This document shows positions 1 to 8,256 of a stretch of DNA of 64,000 nucleotides, one piece after another. The translations under genes and the position numbers were made by a program. Every line of letters begins with the position of its first letter. Position 1 is the stretch's first letter. The DNA is taken from NCBI RefSeq assembly GCF_003337235.1, contig NZ_QPJC01000006.1:1-64000 (forward strand), in the 5' to 3' direction. Below the pieces are notes generated by a model, which was given only the letters and a program-made list of their open reading frames with translations, was not told the origin of the DNA and searched no databases. Source of the DNA: Halopolyspora algeriensis. GTDB lineage: Bacteria; Actinomycetota; Actinomycetes; Mycobacteriales; Pseudonocardiaceae.

Positions 1-53
1 GGTGTTCAGGTCTTTCGTCACACATCGATCATGAACACCCTCCACCTATCCCC

Positions 54-428
54 GTGCCCGGCCCCTTCACGCGACCTTCACGGAATCAACCATCTGAGCT
101 GCGCGGAACTGCCGGCGGATGGGTCGACGACGAGGCGGACTGGAACGAAGCGCAGTCGCCCGACTGGCCCACGCTCCACCTCGCCTCGCGCCCGTTCCAC
201 GGTCGGCCCGAGAACGTCGACCTCGAACTGCAGCCGATGCCCGGGAACGTGTTGGCCATCATGGCCTACACCTCGGAGGCGGCGTTGCGTCAGGGGTGCG
301 GGCCGCATCAGGCGGCGGCGCCGGTGCCGGCGGGGTTGCTCGGCGACGTCCGACGTCAGTGCGGAGCACACACGATCTGTCTGGACACACCGTTGCCGCA
401 GCGCCTGCGGCACGGCGGAGAGGAGTGA
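54..428 (+). CDS. Small SAV_915/SseB-like hypothetical protein
   Basis: A protein of about 124 residues. Its C-terminal half has the pattern of small actinobacterial SAV_915/SseB-like proteins: a Val/Ala-rich strand, then CGPHQ, then a short helix and a hydrophobic end. No enzymatic motif is visible. It lies 3 bases upstream of an ESX-type substrate gene, so it is probably the first gene of that small type VII secretion locus. The frame is open back to base 3 with no stop, so the GTG at 54 is only the first start codon inside the window and the true start may lie further upstream. Function unknown; the family call is tentative. Confidence 0.5.
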   Translation: MPGPFTRPSRNQPSELRGTAGGWVDDEADWNEAQSPDWPTLHLASRPFHGRPENVDLELQPMPGNVLAIMAYTSEAALRQGCGPHQAAAPVPAGLLGDVRRQCGAHTICLDTPLPQRLRHGGEE

Positions 429-431
429 GGC

Positions 432-743
432 ATGTCCGGCGATGAAGTTCATGTCGGACACGAGCAGCTGCGCCGGATGGCGTCTGCGTTGCGAAGCAGC
501 ACCGACGAACTGGACAGTGCCGCGAAGACTGCCCCCGACATGCCCGAGGTGAGCACCTCCGCCGAGAAGGTGAGCCACACGCTGGGGGAGCTCTCGCAGA
601 CTGCTGCCGGGTTGATCGCCACCATCGACGAAGTCGCCGGCAAGATCGATGCCAGCGACGGGAGCTACGGCGAGGTGGACAACCGCAACGCCGAGCAGCT
701 GCGGAAAGAGTACTACGACGAGTACGCCGGTCGGCCGGACTGA
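432..743 (+). CDS. ESX-type (type VII) secretion target, EspC-like
   Basis: A 103-residue, mostly helical protein typical of the DUF2580/EspC group of type VII secretion targets. It reads as two long amphipathic helices with a turn near the middle, and has no signal peptide or membrane segment. Near the C-terminus YGEVD (about residues 77-81) fits the YxxxD/E ESX export signal. A clear ribosome site (GGAGTGAGG) overlaps the end of the preceding gene and supports the ATG at 432. It is followed 15 bases later by a larger WXG-type protein, so the two may be exported as partners. Family assignment is by pattern; the partner and the secretion system that serves it are inferred. Confidence 0.72.
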   Translation: MSGDEVHVGHEQLRRMASALRSSTDELDSAAKTAPDMPEVSTSAEKVSHTLGELSQTAAGLIATIDEVAGKIDASDGSYGEVDNRNAEQLRKEYYDEYAGRPD

Positions 744-758
744 GCGGGGAGCGGAGCA

Positions 759-1886
759 TTGGCTGGGGAACTCGACACCGAAGTCCTGGACAAGCCCGGC
801 ACGTGTCGGCGCACGGCTGATTGGCTGGGCAAGCTCGCCGGCGGGATCACCGACGTGGCCGACACCGTGAGCCAGCAGCGCAGCGCCTCCGAGAGTTTCT
901 GGCGGGGGACTGCGGCGGACGCGGCACGCGGCGAGCTCGGCAGACACGGCACGAACGCGGACGACTTGGAAGGCGCGATCAAGAAGGTCAAGTCGGCCTT
1001 GGAGATCTTCGCCGACGAGATCGACACCGTGAACCGGCGCATGGCCGACGCACGCGACACCGCCCGTGGCGCCGGTTTGGTGCTCAACGGCACGAAGATC
1101 CTGCCGCCGAAACCGAGCCCGACCGGATCTGCCGGCCGGCCCAACGGCCCGAGCGGGGTGGAGGAGCAGCAGCAGAAGGCCTTCGAGGAAGCCGGCGAAA
1201 CGGTCGCGGACGCGCGGAGAAAGCAGGAGGAAGCGCACCGCACGCTCGAAGGCCAGTTGAAGGACCCGAACGAAACCTTCAACACGGTCAAGACCCACGT
1301 GATGCGAGCGGTGACCGGCGGCCTGACCGCGGTCAAGACCTCCAGTGATTCCGCGGCTGCGCTCTTCGAAAAGGCCGACGCCTTCGAACGCAACGCGAAG
1401 GAAATGGGCAGGCTGGCCAAGGCAGCCGATCACAGCAGTGACGCCGCCAAGACCAAGGTCGCCGCGATGCAGACCCGGGCCAAGGGCAAGGTCGCGAACG
1501 TGCACGGTGACAGGACCGGGCGGCTGGCCAACAAGGTCGGGCGAGGTGTCAGCAATTTCGTCGCCGCGGACGCGAGCAAGTACGTGAAGGGCGGTTCCAA
1601 ACTCGCCGACGGTGCCAGTTCCGTGCTTCGCGGCGTGCCGTATGTCGGGACGATTGCGACGGTGGGCTCGGAAGTGACCGACTACGCGACCGGAACCGAT
1701 TCGGCGGGAGAGGCCGCGATGGATGCCGGCGCCAGCCTCAGTGGAGCAGCGGTCGGGGGCGCGGCCGGTGCCGCGATCGGTTCGGCGATCTTCCCGGGTG
1801 TTGGCACCGTGATCGGGGGAGCTGTGGGCAGTATGGCCGGAGACTTCCTCGCGACCACAGCGGAGAACGTCCTGACGGGCGAGTAG
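759..1886 (+). CDS. WXG100-type protein with C-terminal glycine-zipper region
   Basis: A 375-residue protein starting at TTG 759 behind a GGGAGCGGAG ribosome site. Residues 1-110 look like a WXG100 fold with a WRG turn near residue 48 (FWRGTAADAA). A long charged, coiled-coil-prone middle follows (about 130-250), rich in Lys, Ala and Glu. The last 90 residues are Gly/Ala-rich with repeated GxxxG spacing (GAAVGGAAGAAIGSA and GVGTVIGGAVGSMAGD), a glycine zipper able to insert in membranes. This build, an ESX-targeting head on a membrane-active tail, resembles LXG/WXG effector proteins. No immunity gene is obvious, although the membrane protein that follows 12 bases downstream is a candidate. 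Secretion and toxicity are inference. Confidence 0.6.
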   Translation: MAGELDTEVLDKPGTCRRTADWLGKLAGGITDVADTVSQQRSASESFWRGTAADAARGELGRHGTNADDLEGAIKKVKSALEIFADEIDTVNRRMADARDTARGAGLVLNGTKILPPKPSPTGSAGRPNGPSGVEEQQQKAFEEAGETVADARRKQEEAHRTLEGQLKDPNETFNTVKTHVMRAVTGGLTAVKTSSDSAAALFEKADAFERNAKEMGRLAKAADHSSDAAKTKVAAMQTRAKGKVANVHGDRTGRLANKVGRGVSNFVAADASKYVKGGSKLADGASSVLRGVPYVGTIATVGSEVTDYATGTDSAGEAAMDAGASLSGAAVGGAAGAAIGSAIFPGVGTVIGGAVGSMAGDFLATTAENVLTGE

Positions 1887-1898
1887 AGGGGACGAGGG

Positions 1899-2543
1899 AT
1901 GTCCGAGGACAGTGCTGTGGTGCCGGAGCAGCTGCCGCCGCGGCCGGATCGGTGGACGGGTGAGCCGCGGCCGCCGCGGGCGCCGGGGTTCTTCAAGGGG
2001 GACAAGCCGCCGAAGGATCAGGATCCGGAACGCGATCGCAGCCAGCGGCGCAAACCCACGCCGCCCGAGGGGCAGGGTCCGGTGCTGGAGTGGTACCGGC
2101 ACAGCCAGCGCTACGCGATCGGCATGGGCGTCGCTGCCTCCGTGGTGATCGGGATTCTGATCGGTTTCCGCCAGGGGCTCGATTACAGCTGGCTGAGTAT
2201 TCCGTGGATGTGGCTCTTCCTCGCCGTGGCGGGGTTGGGCATGTACGGCATCTTCCGCCAGGTCGATCCTGCGGTGGGGGCCGACTGGTTGAAGGTCGGC
2301 CGCACCTGGGTGCTGCTGTACGAGCTCACCGACATCAAGATCCGCCACCGCGGGATGTCGATGCACCTGGACCTCAAGGACAGCGGAGGGCGCAAGGTGC
2401 AGGTGAAAGTGGACGAGCTGCAGGAGGACCGCGACATGTGGGACCTCGTCTACAACGGCCTGCTGCACTCGGTCCTCGTCAATGACGCGAACACCAACAC
2501 CGGAGTGCACTCGCGGCTGAAGGTGCCCGACCCGTTGGAGTAG
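1899..2543 (+). CDS. Two-helix membrane protein with PH-like C-terminal domain
   Basis: A 214-residue protein of unknown function. Residues 1-70 are Pro/Arg-rich and probably disordered. Two hydrophobic helices follow (about 73-92 and 100-120), separated by a short loop. The C-terminal 90 residues look like a small beta-rich domain (GRTWVLLYELTDI, HLDLKDSGG) resembling a PH-like domain, and would be cytoplasmic if the N-terminus is. A GGGGACGAGGG ribosome site precedes the ATG. It is the last gene of the small ESX-linked operon and could protect against, or help export, the upstream glycine-zipper protein; that is inference. It converges on the sigma factor gene 23 bases away. Confidence 0.6.
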   Translation: MSEDSAVVPEQLPPRPDRWTGEPRPPRAPGFFKGDKPPKDQDPERDRSQRRKPTPPEGQGPVLEWYRHSQRYAIGMGVAASVVIGILIGFRQGLDYSWLSIPWMWLFLAVAGLGMYGIFRQVDPAVGADWLKVGRTWVLLYELTDIKIRHRGMSMHLDLKDSGGRKVQVKVDELQEDRDMWDLVYNGLLHSVLVNDANTNTGVHSRLKVPDPLE

Positions 2544-2566
2544 GGGCCCGTTGTCGGCAACCGTGC

Positions 2567-3490
2567 TCAGGCGTGGGGGCGGCGAGCCCGATTCACCTCG
2601 CGTGCAACTGCCCACGCGTCCGCCACCGGACCCAAGTGCCCGAGCTTGTCGGGACTGCTCACCGAGCGGATCGTCTGGATCCGCCCGCCGAGCACGTCGA
2701 TCGCCAACGTGCTGACCACCTTGCCGTCCCGATCGCGAAGGATCGCGCCAGGCCGGCCGTTCACCTCGCGTGGCTCCACTCTCGCGTCGATCTTGGCGAG
2801 CACCGGGAAGATCGACGTGAGCACGCGTGCCACGTTGTCGGCGCCGATCACGCCCTTGGTGAACGCAGGCGCCTTGCCTCCGCCATCCCCGACCATCCGG
2901 ACGTCTGCAGCAAGCAGCTCCCTCAATCCGTCGACGTCGCCATCGCGGACCGCGTCGAAGAAGCGCGCCGCCAGTTCTTCGCGTTCCCGGCGGTCCGCCT
3001 CGAACCGAGGGCGCCCGTCATCCATGTGGCGCCGCGCCCGGGCCGCGAGCTGGCGGCAGGCCGCCTCGGATCTCCCGACGGCCGAGGCGACCTCGGGAAA
3101 GTCGAACCCGAACACGTCCCGCAACACGAACACCGCCCGTTCGAGCGGGCTGAGCCGCTCGAGCAGCAACAGCGCCGCCATCGACAGCGAGTCGGCCAAC
3201 TCGGCCGACCGCGCCGGATCCTCATAGGGGTCGGTGAGTATCGGTTCGGGCAGCCACGGTCCGACGTAGGCTTCCCGCCGAACGCGTGCCGATCGCAGCA
3301 CGTCGATCGAAATCCGCGTGACCACGGCCGAGAGAAACGCTTTGGTCGACGTGGGTTGTGCCGGGGAGGACTCGTAGCGCAGCCAGGTCTCCTGGACCGC
3401 GTCCTCCGCTTCAGCCACGCTGCCGAGGACCCGGTAGGCGATGGCGAACAGGAGCGGCCGCAGTTCCTCGAACTCCTCGTCCCGGGTCAT
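2567..3490 (-). CDS. sigJ: ECF41-group RNA polymerase sigma factor (SigJ-like)
   Basis: A 307-residue extracytoplasmic-function sigma factor of group ECF41. Region 2 covers about residues 5-75 (FAIAYRVLG, AEDAVQETWLR), region 4 about 110-165 (ERLSPLERAVFVLRDVF, with the helix-turn-helix at FPEVASAVGRSEAACRQ). A SnoaL-like domain fills 170-300 and carries the two group hallmarks, DGGGK and NGRPG, which in studied members control sigma activity in place of an anti-sigma factor. The start is placed at ATG 3490, which overlaps the stop of the upstream epimerase gene as ATGA, so the two are translationally coupled. ECF41 genes typically sit beside a carboxymuconolactone decarboxylase, oxidoreductase or epimerase gene, as here. 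The inducing signal is unknown. Confidence 0.9.
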   Translation of the reverse strand: MTRDEEFEELRPLLFAIAYRVLGSVAEAEDAVQETWLRYESSPAQPTSTKAFLSAVVTRISIDVLRSARVRREAYVGPWLPEPILTDPYEDPARSAELADSLSMAALLLLERLSPLERAVFVLRDVFGFDFPEVASAVGRSEAACRQLAARARRHMDDGRPRFEADRREREELAARFFDAVRDGDVDGLRELLAADVRMVGDGGGKAPAFTKGVIGADNVARVLTSIFPVLAKIDARVEPREVNGRPGAILRDRDGKVVSTLAIDVLGGRIQTIRSVSSPDKLGHLGPVADAWAVAREVNRARRPHA

Positions 3491-4404
3491 GCGAGTTCTT
3501 TCTCGAAGCCCTGTCGCCACGAGGGGTGATGCGGTTCCCAGCCGAGCCCCCGCTTGGCCTTGGCGTTGGAGAAGCCACGCCCCTCGGTCATCATGCCCAC
3601 CATCATCTCACCGGCCAGCAGCCGGGCCAGCCACGTTGGGACCCGCCGCGGTGGTTTGGCCCCGGCGCACTCCGCGAGATGGGGAAGCCACTCGCTGACC
3701 GGTGCCGGCTCGTCATCGACGATGTTGAACACGCCTTTCGCCTTCTGCTCCACCGCCAGGACGGTGGCGCTCGCCGCGTCGTCGACGTGCACCCACGAGA
3801 AATGGCCGGTTCCGCCCCCGACGAGCGGGAACATCCCTTTGCGCACGAACTTGACCTGATCGTCGTTGGCGCCTGCCCCGTAGAGCCCGCCGTAGCGCAG
3901 GACCGCGCCGCCGGCCCCGACGACCACGTCCTCGAGGTGGTTGATCGCCTTCGTCCCCGCCGCCACGGCTTCCAGCGGATCCTCCTCGGTCTTGACCCAC
4001 CCGCCCTCGCGGATGCCATTGAAGATGGCGGCGCTCTGCGCGACGACGTGGGAGACACCGGTCGCCTCGGCAGCGGCCAGCAGATGGTCGGTCCCCTCGC
4101 TGCGGAGCCGGTTGGTGATGGCGAAGAAGCGGTCGGGCTTCCTCAGGTTGGGTTTGCCCGCGTGCGCGACGGAAAGAGCCGTCATCTGATTCACGATCGC
4201 GTCCGGCCGGGCCGCGGCCACCGCTTCACCCACCAGTACCGCATCCAGACCGTCCATCACGATGCCCTCGGCCCCGAGCTGCTCCAGCAGCCCCAACTTG
4301 CCCGCGCTCGTCGTCGTCGCGGTCACCTGGTGCCCACGGGCCACCAATTGCGGCACCAGACGCCGCCCGATGACCCCGGTCCCGCCTGCCACGAACACTC
4401 GCAT
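3487..4404 (-). CDS. NAD(P)-dependent epimerase/oxidoreductase, ECF41-linked
   Basis: A 305-residue atypical/extended short-chain dehydrogenase-like protein. The N-terminus has the Rossmann dinucleotide motif GGTGVIG (residues 7-13). The body follows the NAD-dependent epimerase pattern: TALS around residue 76, YGGLYG around residue 170 in place of the usual YxxxK, then a FSWVHVDD segment that is well conserved in the family. It is the first gene of a two-gene unit with the ECF41 sigma factor and overlaps it by 4 bases. An ECF41-type promoter lies just upstream, so the sigma factor probably controls this gene and itself. The substrate cannot be read from the sequence. Confidence 0.85.
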   Translation of the reverse strand: MRVFVAGGTGVIGRRLVPQLVARGHQVTATTTSAGKLGLLEQLGAEGIVMDGLDAVLVGEAVAAARPDAIVNQMTALSVAHAGKPNLRKPDRFFAITNRLRSEGTDHLLAAAEATGVSHVVAQSAAIFNGIREGGWVKTEEDPLEAVAAGTKAINHLEDVVVGAGGAVLRYGGLYGAGANDDQVKFVRKGMFPLVGGGTGHFSWVHVDDAASATVLAVEQKAKGVFNIVDDEPAPVSEWLPHLAECAGAKPPRRVPTWLARLLAGEMMVGMMTEGRGFSNAKAKRGLGWEPHHPSWRQGFEKELA

Positions 4405-4795
4405 GACGTCACGCTCCTCATCCGGTACTTGCTCTCACCACTGGGACGAGACAGCCCGGCAGCCCGTGACATGCGAAGGTCCGTACTGCACGGGTCCGTG
4501 ACCGGCCACTCGGCACACTTCTGCCGAAGACGAGACCCTTGTCGCCGGATCGGGTGAGGCCGGAAAAGGACATGGCCGCTGCTGCGTTACTCGGCGTCGA
4601 CGGATCCCGATTCAGTGTTCCCGGATCGGAGTAGTCCGGATGAGTCCCGGGCCGGTGTGTGCTGTGCTGGTGGTCCCTCGGAAGGAGTAGGACCGGATTG
4701 CGGAGATGGCCCGCGACCCGGTTCGCAAGGCGGCGCGGACGATTCGGCGCAGCCACTGGACGAGCGTGGGGGAACCGTCGGCGACGGGAACAAAA
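4405..4795. other. Intergenic region between epimerase and DUF418 gene
   Basis: This 391-base divergent region holds the ECF41-type promoter for the minus-strand epimerase/sigma unit at 4445-4471. The right half must contain the promoter of the DUF418 gene, but no convincing -35/-10 pair was recognised. Open frames crossing it are short and lack ribosome sites, so nothing coding is called. Confidence 0.6.
4445..4471 (-). promoter_or_regulatory. ECF41-type promoter for epimerase-sigJ unit
   Basis: On the minus strand TGTCACG (4471-4465) is followed by exactly 16 bases and CGTC (4448-4445). The published ECF41 target consensus is TGTCACA, about 16 bases, CGTC. The -10 lies about 40 bases upstream of the epimerase ATG at 4404, leaving a plausible leader of some 30 bases. 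This predicts autoregulation by the sigma factor encoded as the second gene. The match is seen directly; activity is inferred. Confidence 0.8.
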
Positions 4796-6007
4796 ATGAG
4801 TGAACCGACCGGTATATCCGCTGAAGCTTCGGCTCGTTCGATCGGTGCCACTACCGTTGATGCCCGCGCGTTGGCACCCGACCTCGCACGTGGTTGCATG
4901 CTGCTGCTCATCGCGCTCGGAAACGCACATGTCTACCTCGTCGGAGACGAAATCGGTGTCCGGGGCTACCCGGTGGCCGAGGCGGTGCCCGACCGGATTG
5001 TCACGCTGCTGCAAATGGTTTTCGTGGACGGTCGTGCCTATCCCATGTTCGCGGCATTGTTCGGGTACGGCATCGTCCAGCTCGCTCGCAGGCAGGAAGG
5101 TGCGGGAATCGAGCCGAACACCGTTCGGAAACTGATCCGGCGCCGGGGATGGTGGCTCGTCCTGTTCGGGTTCGCGCACGCGCTGCTGCTGTTCTCCGGG
5201 GACATCATCGGCTCCTACGGGATACTCGCCGTCGGTTTGGCCGGGGTCTTCCTCCGGGCCCGTGACAGGATGCTGCTGTTGGCGGCCGGATTGTGGATGG
5301 TCCCGGTGGCCGTGTTCGGCGCGCTCCAAGGCCTGACCGTGCCGGAGACGTCACAGCCTTCGGTGTCGTCGATATCGACATCGAATCCGCTGGCCGCCGC
5401 TGTTCTCCGGCTGGAGGAGTGGGTGACGCTGACCTTCCAGCAGGTGCTGTTCAGCCTGGTACCCGCCCTGCTTTTCGGTGTGTGGGCGGCGCGCAGGCGT
5501 CTGCTCGACGAGCCCGAGCGGTATCGGTGGAGACTTCGGTATGCCGCGGCCGTGGGAATCGGATCGGCCGTGGCAGGGGGACTGCCGATGGCGCTGATGG
5601 CTTCCGCGGTGTGGCCGGAACCGGGATTCGTGGTCAGTACGATTGCCGGTCTGCTGCACTCCGTGGCCGGCTATGCGGGCGGCGTCGGTTACACCGCGAT
5701 CGTGGGGCTTGTCGCGATCCGCCTCCGGCAACGGCGGCAGGGTCCGGTGAGCACGGCGCTGACGGCCTGTGGTCAGCGGTCGATGACGTGCTACCTCAGC
5801 CAGTCCGTTGTCTTCGTCGCGGTGCTCGCAGCCTACGGCGGCGGACTCGGGAACGACATCGGGATCGCCGCAACGGCGGTGCTGGCAGTGCTGACCTGGG
5901 TGCTGACCGTCGTCGCGGCCGAGGTCATGCGGCGGCGTCGTCGTCGTGGACCTGCCGAGGTCTTGTTGCGCCGCTTCACCTACGGAGCTACGGCCCCCCG
6001 GACATGA
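4796..6007 (+). CDS. DUF418/YeiB-family integral membrane protein
   Basis: A 403-residue polytopic membrane protein with about eight to ten hydrophobic segments. Near residue 25 the ARALAPDLARGCMLLLIALGN stretch matches the RGxxLxxI start of the DUF418 family, and the C-terminal half has the family's CGQRSMTCYLSQS-like segment, close to acyltransferase-3 proteins. The ATG at 4796 is chosen because the alignment to family members begins shortly after it; a longer frame begins at 4706 but has a poorly placed ribosome site. The function of the family is unknown; transport or acyl transfer at the membrane has been suggested. It stands alone on the plus strand. Confidence 0.85.
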   Translation: MSEPTGISAEASARSIGATTVDARALAPDLARGCMLLLIALGNAHVYLVGDEIGVRGYPVAEAVPDRIVTLLQMVFVDGRAYPMFAALFGYGIVQLARRQEGAGIEPNTVRKLIRRRGWWLVLFGFAHALLLFSGDIIGSYGILAVGLAGVFLRARDRMLLLAAGLWMVPVAVFGALQGLTVPETSQPSVSSISTSNPLAAAVLRLEEWVTLTFQQVLFSLVPALLFGVWAARRRLLDEPERYRWRLRYAAAVGIGSAVAGGLPMALMASAVWPEPGFVVSTIAGLLHSVAGYAGGVGYTAIVGLVAIRLRQRRQGPVSTALTACGQRSMTCYLSQSVVFVAVLAAYGGGLGNDIGIAATAVLAVLTWVLTVVAAEVMRRRRRRGPAEVLLRRFTYGATAPRT

Positions 6008-6087
6008 CGCCGTGCCCACCGCGCCGGTGCCACCCACCGGGCATTCACGGGGGCATCACCAGGACACCGCGGTCGGTCGATGCCGAT

Positions 6088-6504
6088 TCAGCGGGAAATC
6101 GCGGTGACGACACTGCCGGTCTGATTCTCGGACTGCTCCCGGGCGATGTCGGCTTGGGCAATCATTCCGATCAGGCGCTGATCCATGTCGATCACCGGCA
6201 TTCTGCGTATCTGATTCCGGGACATCAGGGTCAGCGCTTCGTCCACGGGGACACCGGCACCCACACATACGGGATTCTGTTTGATGATGTCCGCTGCCCG
6301 TGTCCGTTCGGGATCGCTGCCCTCGGCGACACTGCCGACCACGATGTCGCGGTCGGTGAGGATACCGACGGGCCGCTGCTGTGCATCGCACATCGGCAGG
6401 GAGCCCACCCCCGCATCGCGCATCTTCGCCGCAACCGTGACCAGAGTGTCCTCGGCCTGGATGCATACCGGGTTCTGCGACATCAATTCACGTACGGTGG
6501 TCAT
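6088..6504 (-). CDS. Two-CBS-domain protein, Hrp1-like
   Basis: A 138-residue protein made of two CBS domains (about residues 8-60 and 72-128) and nothing else. Typical CBS signatures are seen twice: VGSLPMCD with GILTDRDIV, and IRRMPVID with GMIAQADIA. Its size and sequence are close to mycobacterial hypoxic response protein 1 (Rv2626c), a stand-alone CBS dimer. CBS pairs bind adenosine nucleotides, so a sensing role is likely, but no partner enzyme is adjacent. The ATG at 6504 follows a GGAGGAGAAACAG ribosome site; an upstream in-frame start is not needed. It is divergent from an unknown membrane protein. Confidence 0.88.
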   Translation of the reverse strand: MTTVRELMSQNPVCIQAEDTLVTVAAKMRDAGVGSLPMCDAQQRPVGILTDRDIVVGSVAEGSDPERTRAADIIKQNPVCVGAGVPVDEALTLMSRNQIRRMPVIDMDQRLIGMIAQADIAREQSENQTGSVVTAISR

Positions 6505-6671
6505 CGCTGTTTCTCCTCCTGTGGGATCCAATCTGCGGATACCCGCCGTCGGCGAGAACACGCAGGCGGGTCGGAGATCCATCGGGGAGTAGGCGCGGTG
6601 TGACGAGGGCCATCGGACGCGTTGCGTCCCACGGACGCTCGTTTCCGAGAGTGCGAGAGAGGAGTATCTCG

Positions 6672-7844
6672 ATGTCCGACAATCGCGCCGAAGCCACCCG
6701 GGAGCGCACCGTGGTGGTGGGGCTGGTGGCCGATCCCGGCCTGCCCGCGGAAATCGCGCAGCGGCTGTCCGAGGAACTGCCCGGGGTGCTGTCCCGGCGG
6801 GTCGACAACCGGGTCGAGTGGGAACTGCGTGCCACCACTGAAGGCATGGTCCTCGATGCCCACGGCCGGATACCGATCGTGGAGATGGCGCGCAGGAAGA
6901 TGCCGGACGAGGGCTGGGATCTCATGATCTGCCTGACCGATCTGCCCCGGCGCAACGGTATCCGGCCGATCATCGCCGATGTCAGCTCCGTGCACGGGGC
7001 GGCGCTGGCCTCGCTACCGGCCATCGGGTGGGTGCGCAGGAAGGCGCACGTGCGAGAGACGCTCGTACATCTCATCGGCATCCTGGCCGGTGAGACCCTG
7101 CAACTGGATATCCACCACGCGCAGCGCGACAGTCACCACCACATCCGGCGCAGGCCGACCGAACGGGTCTCCTCGGTGCGGCAGGTTCCCGCGCCCGGAG
7201 AGCGAGGCGTCGACCTGTACCTGGCACTGACCGGGGCTCGGGGCCGGCTGCGACTGCTGTTCGGGATGGTGCGCGACAACCGGCCGTGGCGCCTCGTGCC
7301 CAGCCTGTCCAGGGCGTTCGCCGCGGCCGCGGCCACGGCCGCGTTCGGCATTTTCTACTCCAGCATCTGGCGGATGGCCGACGCTCTCTCCTCGGTACGA
7401 CTGACCGTGATCAGTGCCTTCGCGATCGGGATCATGGTCACCTGGCTGATCGGCTACAACGGCCTGTGGGAGCGCCCGCGCAAGGCGGAAGGGCGGGACA
7501 AGGCCGTGCTTTACAATGCCGCGACCGTACTCACCCTCTTCTTCGGTGTGGCGGGCATGTACCTCTTGCTGTTCCTGGTCACCTTTCTGGCGGCCGTCGC
7601 CGTGATCTCCGCCGACTACCTGCACTTCCGGCTCGGGCACTCGGTCGGGATACACGACTACGCGAACCTGGTGTGGCTGGCCAGTTCGATGGGGATCGTC
7701 GCCGGTGCGCTGGGGTCCAGCCTGGAAACCGAGGAAGCCGTGCGCCAGGCGACCTACAGCAAACGGGAACGGGAGCGCCGCGACCGGCTCCGCGAGCGGG
7801 AGGAACAGGAACAGGGCCGGGATCAGGCAGCGAGCTCGGGATAG
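6672..7844 (+). CDS. Membrane protein of unknown function with soluble N-terminal domain
   Basis: A 390-residue protein that I do not recognise. Residues 10-190 form a soluble alpha/beta-looking domain (VVVGLVADPGLP, WDLMICLTDLP) that includes a His-rich stretch around residues 148-156. About four to five hydrophobic helices follow (roughly 215-350), and the C-terminus is highly charged with Arg/Glu repeats. The ATG at 6672 follows GAGAGGAGTATCTCG, a good ribosome site. The gene is divergent from the Hrp1-like CBS protein with a 167-base shared promoter region, so common regulation is possible. No catalytic motif or known transporter signature was found. Confidence 0.7.
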   Translation: MSDNRAEATRERTVVVGLVADPGLPAEIAQRLSEELPGVLSRRVDNRVEWELRATTEGMVLDAHGRIPIVEMARRKMPDEGWDLMICLTDLPRRNGIRPIIADVSSVHGAALASLPAIGWVRRKAHVRETLVHLIGILAGETLQLDIHHAQRDSHHHIRRRPTERVSSVRQVPAPGERGVDLYLALTGARGRLRLLFGMVRDNRPWRLVPSLSRAFAAAAATAAFGIFYSSIWRMADALSSVRLTVISAFAIGIMVTWLIGYNGLWERPRKAEGRDKAVLYNAATVLTLFFGVAGMYLLLFLVTFLAAVAVISADYLHFRLGHSVGIHDYANLVWLASSMGIVAGALGSSLETEEAVRQATYSKRERERRDRLREREEQEQGRDQAASSG

Positions 7845-8256
7845 CACAGGCAGCGGAGGGCAGCGGTTCGCTGCGCAAACCGCCACCGGGAGTACCGGAG
7901 AAGTGCCTCGACGCGTCCGCGCCTGGCCGTGATACAGAAGTTCCGGAGGTGGGTGCCCCCTTCCCGGGCCCACACGAGTGGATGGTCCTGTGTTCGAGCT
8001 GTTGACGTCGCCGTGGCCGCTGGGCTGGAGCGTGGCCTTGTTCGTGGTGGCTGCTGCCGGTCCGTGCTCGCTGGTCAGCGAATTCTTGATCAGTATGTTC
8101 CGGCTGAACCAAAAGAATTTCCGTAGCAGACCCGGGTGGGACAGGCAAAATTTCTGTTGTGCTCGTCACGCTGCCCACCCTGTCGTGCCTGGTGGCGGGG
8201 CCATTGCGGCGGTGTTGGCCTGACGAGGGCCCGATGTTCTGTTAGTTTGGGGCAGC
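7845..8256. other. Intergenic region upstream of ectA
   Basis: A 412-base gap that should hold the promoter of the ectoine genes. A GTG-started frame at 7978-8223 has one hydrophobic segment but no convincing ribosome site and a Cys/Pro-rich tail, so it is not called. No regulator gene (such as ectR) or recognisable operator was found. Confidence 0.5.

Noticed and set aside
78..2615. An 845-codon antisense frame over the ESX locus
   Set aside because: The plus-strand genes have ribosome sites, tight spacing and recognisable folds; the antisense frame has none.
7978..8223. A GTG-started frame with one hydrophobic segment upstream of ectA
   Set aside because: No ribosome site, and the C-terminal half is unlike a real protein. 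Kept only as a remark in the intergenic entry.
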